From: Arthrobacter cupressi
GTDB taxonomy: Bacteria; Actinomycetota; Actinomycetes; Actinomycetales; Micrococcaceae
Reading direction: 5' to 3'
Assembly: GCF_900099975.1 (NCBI RefSeq)
Contig: NZ_FNEI01000001.1
Span: forward strand, 186,001-250,000
Length of the DNA stretch: 64,000 nt
The notes beneath the pieces are model-generated. The model was given only the letters and a program-made list of their open reading frames with translations. It did not search any database and was not told the origin of the DNA. Within the stretch, counting starts at the first letter, position 1. The number at the start of each line of letters is the position of its first letter. This document shows positions 8,388 through 17,300 of this stretch, one piece after another. A program made the position numbers and the translations under genes.

Positions 8388-9742
8388 CGGGCACCGACCC
8401 TTTCGTGGGATACGGCCGCCACCGCCGCCACCATCCCGGCGGCCATTGCTTCCGTCTCGGCGGCCGAGCTGATGTACGGCGGCATGGCGTAGACCAGGTT
8501 CCGGAACGGCCGCACCCATACGCCGTTGCGGATGGCTGCCTGGGTCACGGCGGGGACGTCCACGGCGTCCTCCAGCTCGATGACGCCCACCGCGCCGATC
8601 GTGCGGACGTCCGCGACGCCGTCGAGCTCGCGTGCGGGGGCGAGCCCGGAGGCCAACGCCGCACCGACCCTGGCCACGTCGGAGCGCCACGCGCCGGTGG
8701 TGATGATGCCCAGGCTGGCGTTCGCCACGGCGCAGGCCAGGGGATTGCCCATGAAAGTTGGCCCGTGCAGGAGCGCCCCGGCCGCGCCGGCGGAGACGGC
8801 CCGCGCCACCTCACCGGTGCAGATCATGGCCGCGAGACTGAGGTACCCGCCGGTGAGGGCCTTGCCCACGCAGAGGATGTCCGGCACCACCCCGGCGTGA
8901 TCGGCGGCGAAGAGTTCCCCGGTTCGCCCGAAGCCGGTGGCGATCTCGTCGAGGATGAGCAGCAAGCCGTGGCGGTCGGCGATCTCCCGGAGGATCCGCA
9001 CGCATTCCGCCGGGTAGGCGAACATACCGCCCGCGCCCTGCAACACGGGCTCGGCGATGATGGCGGCCAGTTCATCGGAGTGCCGCGCCGCCAGTTCCTC
9101 CAGCCCGGCCCGCCAGTGCTCAATGTCCTCCGCGGTGGCCGTCGCCACGGCCGGCGGGCGGGGCGCGAACACGTTCGCCGCCAGCAGGCCGGGGAACGCC
9201 GAATGCATCCCGTCCACCGGATCGCAGACGCCCATCGCCGCGAAGGTGTCCCCGTGGTAGCCGCCGCGCAGGCTTAGGAAACGCTGCCGCTTAGGCCGCC
9301 CCGCCGCCGTCTGGAACTGCACGGCCAGCTTCAGCGCGACCTCCACGGACACGGAGCCCGAGTCGGCCAGGAAGACGCGCTCCAAGGCGGGCCGGTCCGG
9401 TGCGGACGGCACCATTGCCAGGAGCCGTTCGGCCAGTTCGACGGCGGGGCCGTGCGTGAGCCCGCCGAACATCACGTGGCTGAAATCCGCCAGCTGGCGT
9501 TTAGCCGCGGCGTCCAGCAGGGGATTCCGGTAGCCGTGGATCACCGACCACCACGAGGACATGGCGTCCAGCACCTCGAAGCGTTCGCCGTGTTCGTCGC
9601 GCAGCCGCAGCCGCACTCCGTGGGCGCCTTCCACCTCCCACAGCGGAAGGGTGCCCGACGCCGGAGCATAGGGGTGCCACAGGCTGGCCCTGTCGCGCTC
9701 GATCAAGCTGCCGCGCTCGATCAGGCTTCCGGTCCGGTTCAT
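8384..9742 (-). CDS. bioA: adenosylmethionine-8-amino-7-oxononanoate aminotransferase
   Basis: A 452-residue class III PLP aminotransferase converting KAPA to 7,8-diaminopelargonate with S-adenosylmethionine as amino donor. The N-terminal WHPYAP motif is characteristic of Bio[12 protein letters not shown] and the PLP lysine region [10 protein letters not shown] follow in the expected order. The ATG at 9742 overlaps the bsaP stop (ATGA). The N-terminus contains an in-frame 18-bp tandem duplication (9695-9730) giving [12 protein letters not shown] before the conserved part begins, probably a harmless local expansion. Confidence 0.95.
   Translation of the reverse strand: MNRTGSLIERGSLIERDRASLWHPYAPASGTLPLWEVEGAHGVRLRLRDEHGERFEVLDAMSSWWSVIHGYRNPLLDAAAKRQLADFSHVMFGGLTHGPAVELAERLLAMVPSAPDRPALERVFLADSGSVSVEVALKLAVQFQTAAGRPKRQRFLSLRGGYHGDTFAAMGVCDPVDGMHSAFPGLLAANVFAPRPPAVATATAEDIEHWRAGLEELAARHSDELAAIIAEPVLQGAGGMFAYPAECVRILREIADRHGLLLILDEIATGFGRTGELFAADHAGVVPDILCVGKALTGGYLSLAAMICTGEVARAVSAGAAGALLHGPTFMGNPLACAVANASLGIITTGAWRSDVARVGAALASGLAPARELDGVADVRTIGAVGVIELEDAVDVPAVTQAAIRNGVWVRPFRNLVYAMPPYISSAAETEAMAAGMVAAVAAVSHERVGAR
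9695..9730. repeat. 18-bp tandem duplication inside bioA
   Basis: Two near-identical 18-bp units (GCGCTCGATCAAGCTGCC and its variant) encode GSLIER twice at the BioA N-terminus, in frame. Confidence 0.7.
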
Positions 9743-9966
9743 CCCGCCAGGCTCCCGTGCCGGGAGCATTCGGCGCTCCAACCCAGCGGCGTGACCTGGA
9801 CCTTCATCCTGCGGCGGCACTGCGCGCAGTAGCGCGGCGGTTCCATGGCCAGCAGTGCCAGGCAGCTGAGGTGCGTTTGGCGCCCGGGGTGAGCGTCCGA
9901 CGTCGGGCCCTCACCGCCGGCGGACAACGCAGCGCCGCAGTGCCCGCAGTACAGTTCCGTGCTCAC
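9739..9966 (-). CDS. bsaP: biotin synthase auxiliary protein BsaP
   Basis: A 75-residue cysteine-rich protein with C7-x2-C10, C35, C47-x2-C50 and C67, placed directly after bioB and overlapping it (GTGA at 9963-9966). This size, cysteine pattern and position match BsaP, the small partner that mycobacterial-type biotin synthases need to convert dethiobiotin to biotin, probably in iron-sulfur cluster supply or protection. The identification rests on position and pattern. Its own stop overlaps the bioA ATG. The frame stays open upstream inside bioB, but only the part from GTG 9966 has protein character. Confidence 0.8.
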   Translation of the reverse strand: MSTELYCGHCGAALSAGGEGPTSDAHPGRQTHLSCLALLAMEPPRYCAQCRRRMKVQVTPLGWSAECSRHGSLAG

Positions 9967-10955
9967 AGCGTCTTCTGGAGTTCCTTGATGGGCATGTTCA
10001 GCTCCACCAGCAGCTGCAGGTCGGCGTCGGCGGGGCGGCCCAGGGTGGTCAGGTAGTTGCCAACGATCACGGCGTTGATACCGCCGAGCAGGCCTTCGCG
10101 GGTGCCGAGGTCGCCCAGGGTCAGTTCGCGGCCGCCGGCATAGCGCAGCACGGTGCGGGGCATGGCCAGGCGGAAAGCGGCGATGGCGCGGAGGGCGTCC
10201 TTGCCGTCCATGATGCCCTGGTTTTCCAGCGGCGTGCCGGGGCGCGGGTTGAGGAAGTTCAGCGGGACCTCGTGCGGGTCCAGGGCGGCGAGCTGGGCGG
10301 CGAGTTCCGCGCGCTGCTCCAGGGATTCGCCCATGCCGATCAGGGCGCCGCAGCACAGCTCCATGCCTGCTTCCTTGACCATGGCGCAGGTTTCCAGGCG
10401 TTCTTCGTAGGTGTGGGTGGTGACCACCTGCGGGAAGTAGCTGCGCGCGGTCTCGAGGTTGTGGTTGTAGCGGTGCACGCCCCATGCGGCGAGCTGGTCC
10501 ACCTGCCGCTGGGTCAGCATGCCCAGGGAACAGGCGATGTTGATGTCCACTTCCTCGTTGATGCGGTCGATCGCGAACTTGATCTGATTCATCAGCTTGA
10601 TGTCCGGCCCCCGCACGGCAGCCACGATGCAGAATTCGGTGGCGCCCGTCGCGGCGGTTTCCTTGGCCGCCTTGACCAGCTCGGGGATGTCCAGCCAGAC
10701 GCCCCTTACCGGACTGTCAAAGAGCCCGGACTGGCTGCAGAAGTGGCAGTCCTCGGGGCAGCCGCCGGTCTTGATGGAGATGATGCCCTCCACCTCCACG
10801 TCCTCTCCGCAGTGTTCCACGCGGACCTCGTGGGCCAGTTGCAGGGCCGCCGGGATGTCGGCATCCGGGAGCTGCAGGATCTCCAACAGTTGGGCCTCGT
10901 TCAGTCCGACGCCGCGTTCAAGGACCTGTTCACGGGCGGTTTCCAAAATGGTCAT
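9963..10955 (-). CDS. bioB: biotin synthase (radical SAM)
   Basis: A 330-residue radical SAM enzyme that inserts sulfur into dethiobiotin. The SAM-binding [4Fe-4S] motif C66-x3-C70-x2-C73 ([14 protein letters not shown]) is intact, and the conserved YNHNLET and [11 protein letters not shown] segments that surround the second cluster are present. GAGGAG sits 6 nt before the ATG. It is the first gene of the operon bioB-bsaP-bioA-bioF-bioD-P450. The 251-bp gap upstream is shared with a divergent permease and contains a palindrome (11034-11050) that may be an operator. Confidence 0.96.
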   Translation of the reverse strand: MTILETAREQVLERGVGLNEAQLLEILQLPDADIPAALQLAHEVRVEHCGEDVEVEGIISIKTGGCPEDCHFCSQSGLFDSPVRGVWLDIPELVKAAKETAATGATEFCIVAAVRGPDIKLMNQIKFAIDRINEEVDINIACSLGMLTQRQVDQLAAWGVHRYNHNLETARSYFPQVVTTHTYEERLETCAMVKEAGMELCCGALIGMGESLEQRAELAAQLAALDPHEVPLNFLNPRPGTPLENQGIMDGKDALRAIAAFRLAMPRTVLRYAGGRELTLGDLGTREGLLGGINAVIVGNYLTTLGRPADADLQLLVELNMPIKELQKTL

Positions 10956-11033
10956 GCTGCTCCTCGCTTCGTCGCTGGATTGCTTCGGTGAATGCCTCCT
11001 TACTGACGCTAGCCAGCTTGCGGGGAGCCGATT

Positions 11034-11050
11034 TTGTTGGACGTCCACAA
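11034..11050. promoter_or_regulatory. palindrome between bioB and divergent permease, possible operator
   Basis: TTGT-TGGACGTCC-ACAA: outer arms TTGT/ACAA flank a core that contains the 10-bp palindrome TGGACGTCCA. It lies about 80 bp before bioB and 157 bp before the permease. It matches neither the BioQ (TGAAC-N3-GTTAC) nor the classical BirA operator as I know them, so the regulator is unknown. Confidence 0.4.
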
Positions 11051-11206
11051 AGCCCGGCCGTCGTTCTTGGCTCCGCGCGGGCTGGAGCAAGCTCGTGCCC
11101 GAGCACAAGTAACAGCCCCGAAACACCGCGGTGACGCCGCCGTCGAATCCCGCCGATAGCGTCAGGCGGAGTCAGAAACGACCCAAGAACAGCTGAGGAA
11201 AGTGAC

Positions 11207-12964
11207 GTGGGGATGACTGAAGAACAGCGGACAACACAGATCCTGGAACGTTCGACGGCGGCCGGTTCCGCCGTCGTCGACGGTTCCGGAAAGACGACGA
11301 CGGCGGCCGGTTCCACCGGGGCCGGTTCTGCCGGGCGCGACGCGCTGAGCGCCGCGAAGGAAAGCCTGGAGGATTACACGCTGCGCTTCGCGCCGCGTTC
11401 CTACCGGAAGTGGAGCGCCGGGGTGGTGGCCACCAGCGCGCTGGGCGGCATCGCGTACCTGGCGGACTTCTCGATTGGGGCGAACATCGGGATTTCCTAC
11501 GGCACCGGCAACGCGATCCTGGGCATCCTGGTGGCCGCGGTGGTCATCTTCGCCACCGGGTTCCCGCTGGCCTACTACGCGGCGCGGTACAACATCGACC
11601 TGGACCTGATCACCCGCGGTTCGGGCTTCGGCTACTACGGTTCGGTGGTCACCAACGTCATCTTTGCCACCTTCACTTTTATCTTCTTCGCGCTTGAGGG
11701 GTCCATCATGGCGCAGGGCCTGGAGCTGGGCCTCGGCATCCCGCAGTGGATCGGCTACGCGGCGTCCACGGTGATCATCATTCCGCTGGTGATCTATGGA
11801 ATGAACACCCTGGCCAAACTGCAGGTGTGGACCACGCCGCTCTGGCTGCTCCTCATGGTGGTGCCGGTGGGTTACCTGGTGGTGTCGCACCCCGAAAGCA
11901 TCGACTCCTTCTTCGCGTACACCGGCAAGTCCGGGGAATCCGGCACCAACCTGGCTTCGGTGATGCTGGCCGCGGGCGTCTGCCTGTCGCTGATGGCGCA
12001 GATCGCAGAACAGATCGACTATCTGCGCTTCATGCCGCCCCGCACCGCCGCGAACAGGGGCGCCTGGTGGCGGGCCGTGATCCTGGCCGGTCCCGGCTGG
12101 GTGGTTTTCGGCGCCATCAAGCAGATCGTGGGCATGTTCATCGCCGTCTACCTCATCGCCACCTTGGACCCCGCGGCCTCCGTCCACGCGAACGAGCCCG
12201 TGCACCAGTTCCTGGGCGTCTACCGGGAGATGATGCCCGCCTGGCTGGCCATGGCCCTGGCCGTGGTGCTCGTGGTCATCTCGCAGATCAAGATCAACGT
12301 CACCAACGCCTACTCCGGCTCGCTTGCCTGGACCAACAGCTTCACCCGCATTACCAAGACCTATCCCGGCCGCATGGTGTTCGTGGTCCTGAACCTTGTA
12401 GTGGCCCTGGTGCTCATGGAAGCGAACATGTTTGAGTTCCTCAACACCATCCTGGGCTTCTACGCCAACTGCGCCATCGCCTGGGTGGTCACCGTGGCCG
12501 CGGACATCGCCGTCAACAAGTACCTGCTGAAGATCTCGCCCAAGGTCCCCGAGTTCCGCCGCGGCATGCTCTACGCCGTGAACCCCGTGGGCTTCGTGTC
12601 CATGCTGGCCTCGGCCGGGGTGTCCATCGCGGTGTTTTTCGGTGCCTTCGGGTCCGGCGTGCAGCCGTACTCGCCGATCTTCGCGGTCGGCCTGGCGCTG
12701 CTCCTGCCCCCGATGCTCGCAGTCCTGACCCGCGGGAAGTACTACCTGCGCCGCACGGACGACGGGATCGACCTGGCCATGTTCGACTCCGAGGGCAACC
12801 CCAGCCAGGCCAAGCTGCTCTGCCACGTGACCGGGATCGAGTTCGAACGTCCGGACATGCTCCGTTCGGCCCAGGACGGACCCGACGGCGAACCCCAGTA
12901 CATCTCCTCGCTCGCCCTCTCCACGGACAAGACCGGGGAACTGGTGCTGCCCGCGGAGAAGTAG
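11207..12964 (+). CDS. NCS1-type (purine/cytosine permease-like) transporter
   Basis: A 585-residue integral membrane transporter. A low-complexity Ala/Gly/Ser/Thr N-terminus (about 1-45) precedes roughly 12 hydrophobic segments (about 65-525) with the layout of the nucleobase:cation symporter-1 family; a soluble tail of about 60 residues follows. The substrate cannot be read from the sequence. Start: GAGGAAA lies 6 nt before GTG 11207; ATG 11213 is an alternative. Because it is divergent from the biotin operon and may share regulatory DNA, transport of a biotin precursor is one possibility, but a nucleobase or another vitamin is equally compatible. Confidence 0.75.
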   Translation: MGMTEEQRTTQILERSTAAGSAVVDGSGKTTTAAGSTGAGSAGRDALSAAKESLEDYTLRFAPRSYRKWSAGVVATSALGGIAYLADFSIGANIGISYGTGNAILGILVAAVVIFATGFPLAYYAARYNIDLDLITRGSGFGYYGSVVTNVIFATFTFIFFALEGSIMAQGLELGLGIPQWIGYAASTVIIIPLVIYGMNTLAKLQVWTTPLWLLLMVVPVGYLVVSHPESIDSFFAYTGKSGESGTNLASVMLAAGVCLSLMAQIAEQIDYLRFMPPRTAANRGAWWRAVILAGPGWVVFGAIKQIVGMFIAVYLIATLDPAASVHANEPVHQFLGVYREMMPAWLAMALAVVLVVISQIKINVTNAYSGSLAWTNSFTRITKTYPGRMVFVVLNLVVALVLMEANMFEFLNTILGFYANCAIAWVVTVAADIAVNKYLLKISPKVPEFRRGMLYAVNPVGFVSMLASAGVSIAVFFGAFGSGVQPYSPIFAVGLALLLPPMLAVLTRGKYYLRRTDDGIDLAMFDSEGNPSQAKLLCHVTGIEFERPDMLRSAQDGPDGEPQYISSLALSTDKTGELVLPAEK

Positions 12965-12974
12965 CGGCAGTTTG

Positions 12975-12999
12975 GGGCGGCGCCAGGCTGGCGCCGCCC
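12975..12999. terminator. GC-rich hairpin after the permease gene
   Basis: A perfect 11-bp stem with a GGC loop, 11 nt after the permease stop. No T-tract follows, so it may stall polymerase or protect mRNA ends rather than act as a classical intrinsic terminator. Confidence 0.5.
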
Positions 13000-13018
13000 G
13001 CTGGCGCACTGAGACCGA

Positions 13019-13055
13019 GCCTCGTTGCGCAGGCGTCACGCCTGCGCAACGAGGC
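13019..13055. repeat. perfect 18-bp inverted repeat
   Basis: Two 18-bp arms (13019-13036 and 13038-13055) are exact reverse complements around one central base, forming a very stable hairpin without a T-tract. With the hairpin at 12975-12999 it makes a tandem pair in the 217-bp gap before the reductase gene. Confidence 0.65.
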
Positions 13056-13117
13056 CTCCCGTCATTGCGCGGGTGTGCGGCGAGTGGTGCGCAACAGTGA
13101 TCCGCCCCACACCAGGA

Positions 13118-13142
13118 ATAGTTGCACGCGCGCCATAGTTGC
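13118..13142. promoter_or_regulatory. direct repeat upstream of reductase gene
   Basis: ATAGTTGC occurs at 13118-13125 and again at 13135-13142, 17 bp apart, about 40 bp before the old-yellow-enzyme start. It could be a regulator site; no regulator gene is adjacent. Confidence 0.25.
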
Positions 13143-13181
13143 CACAGACGGAAACGATTCCCTGTGTGAAAGGTTCTGCGC

Positions 13182-14261
13182 ATGCTGTTCTCACCCCTGA
13201 CCGTCGGCGAGCTGGAAATCCCCAACCGCCTGGTGATGGCGCCTCTCACCCGCGTCCGTGCGGGCCAGCAAGGCATTCCCGGTCCGCTGCTCGTGGAGCA
13301 CTACCGCCAACGGGCTTCGCTCGGCCTGATCATCAGCGAAGGTACCTACCCGACGCCGGCCGGCCAGTCCTACCCCGGCCAGCCCGGACTCGTCACTGAC
13401 GAGCAGATCGCTGGCTGGAAGAAGGTCACGGACGCCGTCCACGCCGAGGGCGGCCGGATCTTCGCCCAGATCATGCACGGCGGACGCGTCTCCCACCCGG
13501 ACATCACCGGCGGCCGCGAGATCGTGGCGCCGAGCGCCGTGGGCATCGACGGCGAGGTCCGCACCCCGAACGGCAAGCGGCCCTACCCGGTGCCCCGCGA
13601 ACTGCGCACCGACGAGCTGCCCCTGGTGATCCAGGAACTCGTCGCGGCCTCGCGGAATGCCATCGAGGCAGGGTTTGACGGCGTCGAGCTGCACTCGGCC
13701 AACGGCTACCTGCTGCACGAGTTCCTTGCGCCCAACACGAACGTCCGCACCGACAGCTACGGCGGTTCCCCGGAAAACCGGGCCCGCTTCGTGATCGAGG
13801 CGGTCCAGGCCGTGGTTGAGGCACTGGGAGCGAGCCGCGTGGGCATTCGGATCTCCCCGGAGCACCAGGTCCAGCAGATCGCCGAGACCGACCCGGCCGA
13901 CGTCCGCGCCACCTACGAGGTCCTCGTGGACACCATCGCCCCGCTCAACCTCGCCTACCTGAGCATCCTGCACGACGATCCCAAGGGCGCCCTGGTGCAG
14001 GACCTGCGCGAACGATTCAAAGGAACCTTCCTGGTGAATACCGGGTTCAGCAGCGTCACCGTCCGCGAGGAAGCCGTGGACCTGGTGGCCGGTGGCCACG
14101 CCGACGCCGTGGTGGTGGGCCGCCCCGCCATCGCCAACCCGGACCTCGCGCGCCGCTGGCGAGACGGCCTGCCGCTGAACGAAGCGGACCCGTCCACGTT
14201 CTACGGCGAAGGGGCCACGGGCTACACGGACTACCCGTTCTACGAGGAATCGCAGAACTAA
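13182..14261 (+). CDS. old yellow enzyme-family alkene reductase (NemA-like)
   Basis: A 359-residue FMN-dependent TIM-barrel enzyme. Family marks are the start LFSPLTVGELEIPNRLVMAP, MHGGRVSHPD, the substrate-binding H and N of the ELHSANGYLLHEFLAP segment, SYGGSPENRARF and the C-terminal phosphate-binding VVGRPAIANPDL. Such enzymes reduce activated C=C bonds or nitro compounds with NADPH. GAAAGG precedes the ATG. It is monocistronic; a hairpin at 14287-14331 separates it from the convergent nuclease-helicase. The physiological substrate is unknown. Confidence 0.93.
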   Translation: MLFSPLTVGELEIPNRLVMAPLTRVRAGQQGIPGPLLVEHYRQRASLGLIISEGTYPTPAGQSYPGQPGLVTDEQIAGWKKVTDAVHAEGGRIFAQIMHGGRVSHPDITGGREIVAPSAVGIDGEVRTPNGKRPYPVPRELRTDELPLVIQELVAASRNAIEAGFDGVELHSANGYLLHEFLAPNTNVRTDSYGGSPENRARFVIEAVQAVVEALGASRVGIRISPEHQVQQIAETDPADVRATYEVLVDTIAPLNLAYLSILHDDPKGALVQDLRERFKGTFLVNTGFSSVTVREEAVDLVAGGHADAVVVGRPAIANPDLARRWRDGLPLNEADPSTFYGEGATGYTDYPFYEESQN

Positions 14262-14286
14262 GCCCCACCGCCTGCCACACCAACCC

Positions 14287-14331
14287 AACGGCGGCACGTG
14301 CTTGCGATCCACGCAGCCATGTGCCGCCGTT
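14287..14331. terminator. hairpin between convergent genes
   Basis: AACGGCGGCAC (14287-14297) pairs exactly with 14321-14331 across a 23-nt loop. It lies between the stops of the convergent reductase and TM0106-family genes and could serve both. Confidence 0.55.
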
Positions 14332-14336
14332 AGGCG

Positions 14337-17300
14337 TTAAACGGTGCGTGCAGCCCGCTGCCCGACTCCTCGCTGGCAGAGGCCGATGAACCCGCCCAGC
14401 TGTTCCAGGCCTTCCGGCCGGGCGGGCAGGTAGTTGCTCAGCTCCGGCGAGCGGACGACGACGGCGCGCCACTGCCCGCGTGACACCGCCACATTGATCC
14501 GGTTCCGCGAGAGCAGGAACTCCATGCCGCGCGGCAACTCGCCCGCGGCGGAAGCAGCCATCGACACAATGACCACCGGCGCCTCCTGGCCCTGGAATTT
14601 GTCCACGGTGCCCACCCGGACGTTCCCCAGTCCGGCCGCGCGCAGCTCAAAACGGATCAGCTGTACCTGGGCGTTGTAGGCCGCGACCACCAGGACGTCC
14701 TGCTCACCAAGTGGCCGGCTCCCCGGGACGTCTCCGGGATCATCCCAGCGCAGCCCGAGATGGGCCCGGACCTGCCGCACCACCTCTGCCGCTTCCTCGG
14801 GTGACGACGTCGAGTTCCCGCGATGCGGCACATACACACAGTCGATCCCGGGTGGGAAGCCCTCAAGGTGCCGTGCCGACGCCGGCGGGGCGGCGTGCAG
14901 CCGCCCGTCGTAGGACAGCTCGGACACGGCGGCACACAACGCCGGATGCATCCGCCACGAGGTGGCCAGGAAGTACCCCAGCTCCGGCGGCAGGGTGTGG
15001 TGGCCATCCGAGAGCCAGCCGAGCGCCGATTCGTCCACCGGCTCCGGATGCTTCCCCTGCGTCACCTGCGGAAGCTGCTGCGGGTCGCCCAGCAGCAGGA
15101 GCCGCTGGGCTGCCCTGCTGACGGCCATGGTGTTGGCCAGCGAGAACTGCCCGGCTTCATCGATGACCAGCAGGTCCAGCGATCCCGGCGGCACCCCGTT
15201 GCCGGTCATGGTCCACGCCGTTCCGCCGATCAGGGCGCCGCCGGGAGCGGCGATGAGGCGTTCGACGTCGGCCTTGCCGCGCTGCTGCCACGGCAGCTGA
15301 TCGTCGTGCTTCACTTCCTTGGCCACCCGCCGCGGATCGACGCCCGCCTTCTCCACGGCAGCGCACAGCATGTGCTCCACCACGGCATGCGATTGGGCCA
15401 CCACGCCGACCTTCCACCCCTGCGCCACCAGCCTCGCCACCACATGGGAGCCGACGTGGGTCTTCCCTGTCCCCGGCGGACCCTGCACGGCGAGGCAGGA
15501 CCGGTCGAGCTCGGCGACGGTCGCGGTGATCGCGTCGATGTAGCCGTCCGGGCCGGGCGCCACCGCGGGCAGCGTGTCAAGCGTTCGCAGTTTCGGCGGG
15601 CGGCGGCGCAGCAGGTCCAGGGCAGGATCCCGGGGCCATTCGGGAAGGGCTTCCCGCAAGCTGCTGGCCAGGTGGGCGAGGGCGGCCTTCTGCCCGTCAG
15701 TGGGGATCGGCCGGTCCGGCGCCAGCGCGAAGGGAAGCTCCGGGAACTCGGCGGCGCCGCGCGGCAGCCGCTCGGCGATGACTACGGTGTCGAGGCCGTC
15801 CGCTCCGCCGCTTTCGATCACTTCGGTGCCCGCCCAGCCGGAGCGGCCGAGCGCGGACTGGCGGCCCGAGGCGCCATCCTTTTCCTGCAGGCACCCAGGC
15901 AGGGGAGGGGCGTACATCCGGAAGAACGTCCTGCCCGGTCCAAAATCCGAACCTTCCGCGGCCCGGCCGGTCAGGCGAATGGTGCGGACCGGGTTCTTGC
16001 GCGGCCCGGGTTTCGCCCAGTCCTGGAGCACCTCGACGCTCTCGGCAACGAACACGTCCCGGGTGTCCTCCCATTCGGACACGGGCTTCTCCAGGAGGTC
16101 GAAGTGGCCCCACCAATACTGTTTGTCCTCGCGGCGGTGGTAGCCGACGGCGGCGGCAACCAGGGCGATGGCGCGGGCGTCGTTGGACTGGAGTTCGTCC
16201 TCCGGCAGCGAGCCGAGGTACTCCAGCAATGCCGCTTCCTCCGGTGCGGCCTCATAGCCGGCGGTATCCGGCGCGGCCTCGATCGGTGGCTCCGGGACGG
16301 CCGTGCCGACGCCGATGGAACGTTCGGCGGCCAGGCCCAGCAGCCAGTTGCGCAGTTCCAAGGTGGAGAGGCAGTCGTATTCGTTGTAGTCCGAGATGCT
16401 GGCCAGGATGGCCGCGGCGGCCTCGCTCTGCCCGTTGTCCCGGGCCGTGCAGTAGTTGGCGTACGCCACCACGGAGGCGCCGGCGTCGGTGACGTCCCCC
16501 GAGCGCAGGTGTTTGCCCATGTACAGGGGTTCGAGCTTCTTGATGCTGTAGGAGTTCTCGGAGATCCGAAGACTGTGGCGCACGGTGTCGTAAAGGTCCA
16601 CCAGGACGCCTTCGCGGAGGAGATCGTCCACGGCCGCTTCACCCGTCACGTGGCTCAGCGACAGCTTCCGCAACGCCGTCTTCTCGTACGCGGCGTAGTG
16701 GTAGATGTGCATCCCCGGGTAGCTGGCCCGGCGTTTGGCCACGTAGTCCAGGAAGTCCCGGAAGGCCTTGCCTTCCCCGGCCCGGGAGTGCGCCCAGAAC
16801 GGCCGGAACACGGGCGTCCCGCCGTCCACGGGGTTCTCGACCACCCCGAACAGGTACTCCAGGCCCCACACCCCGGCGGAATCCTGCCACAGGGGGTCGC
16901 CCTCGAAGTCGAAGAAGATGTCTCCGGGGTCCGGGGCCGGCAGCCGTCCCAAGGTGTTTTCCGGCAGGACGGTGTAGCTCACGGATTTGGCGTCGCCCGA
17001 TTTGTCCGTGTAGTTGACCGTGCCGTCCGGGGTTCCCGTCCCGGTCTGCAGACGGGCCTGCTCCCGCAGCCGCAGGAAGGTGGCATCACCGGCTGCCGGC
17101 GCCGCGGCCAGGTGGTCGATGGTGGTGATCCCGGATTCGATCAGCTTCTTGCGCCGGCCCGCCCGCATTCCCGCCACCATGAGCAGGTCCCGGTGCAGCA
17201 GGACCTGTTCGGCGCAGTAGTCGCAACGCCCGCACGCGGTGTAGCGGGGATCGCCCCATCCGACCAGTCCGGTGTCGGCGAGGTGGCTGGCGGCCATGGC

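Noticed and set aside
10955..11206. Classical BioQ or BirA operator upstream of bioB
   Set aside because: No TGAAC-N3-GTTAC or correctly spaced BirA half-sites are present; only the unrelated palindrome at 11034-11050.
11162..13276. 704-codon open frame on the minus strand over the permease
   Set aside because: The His/Gly/Asp-rich translation is typical of an antisense shadow of a membrane protein gene.
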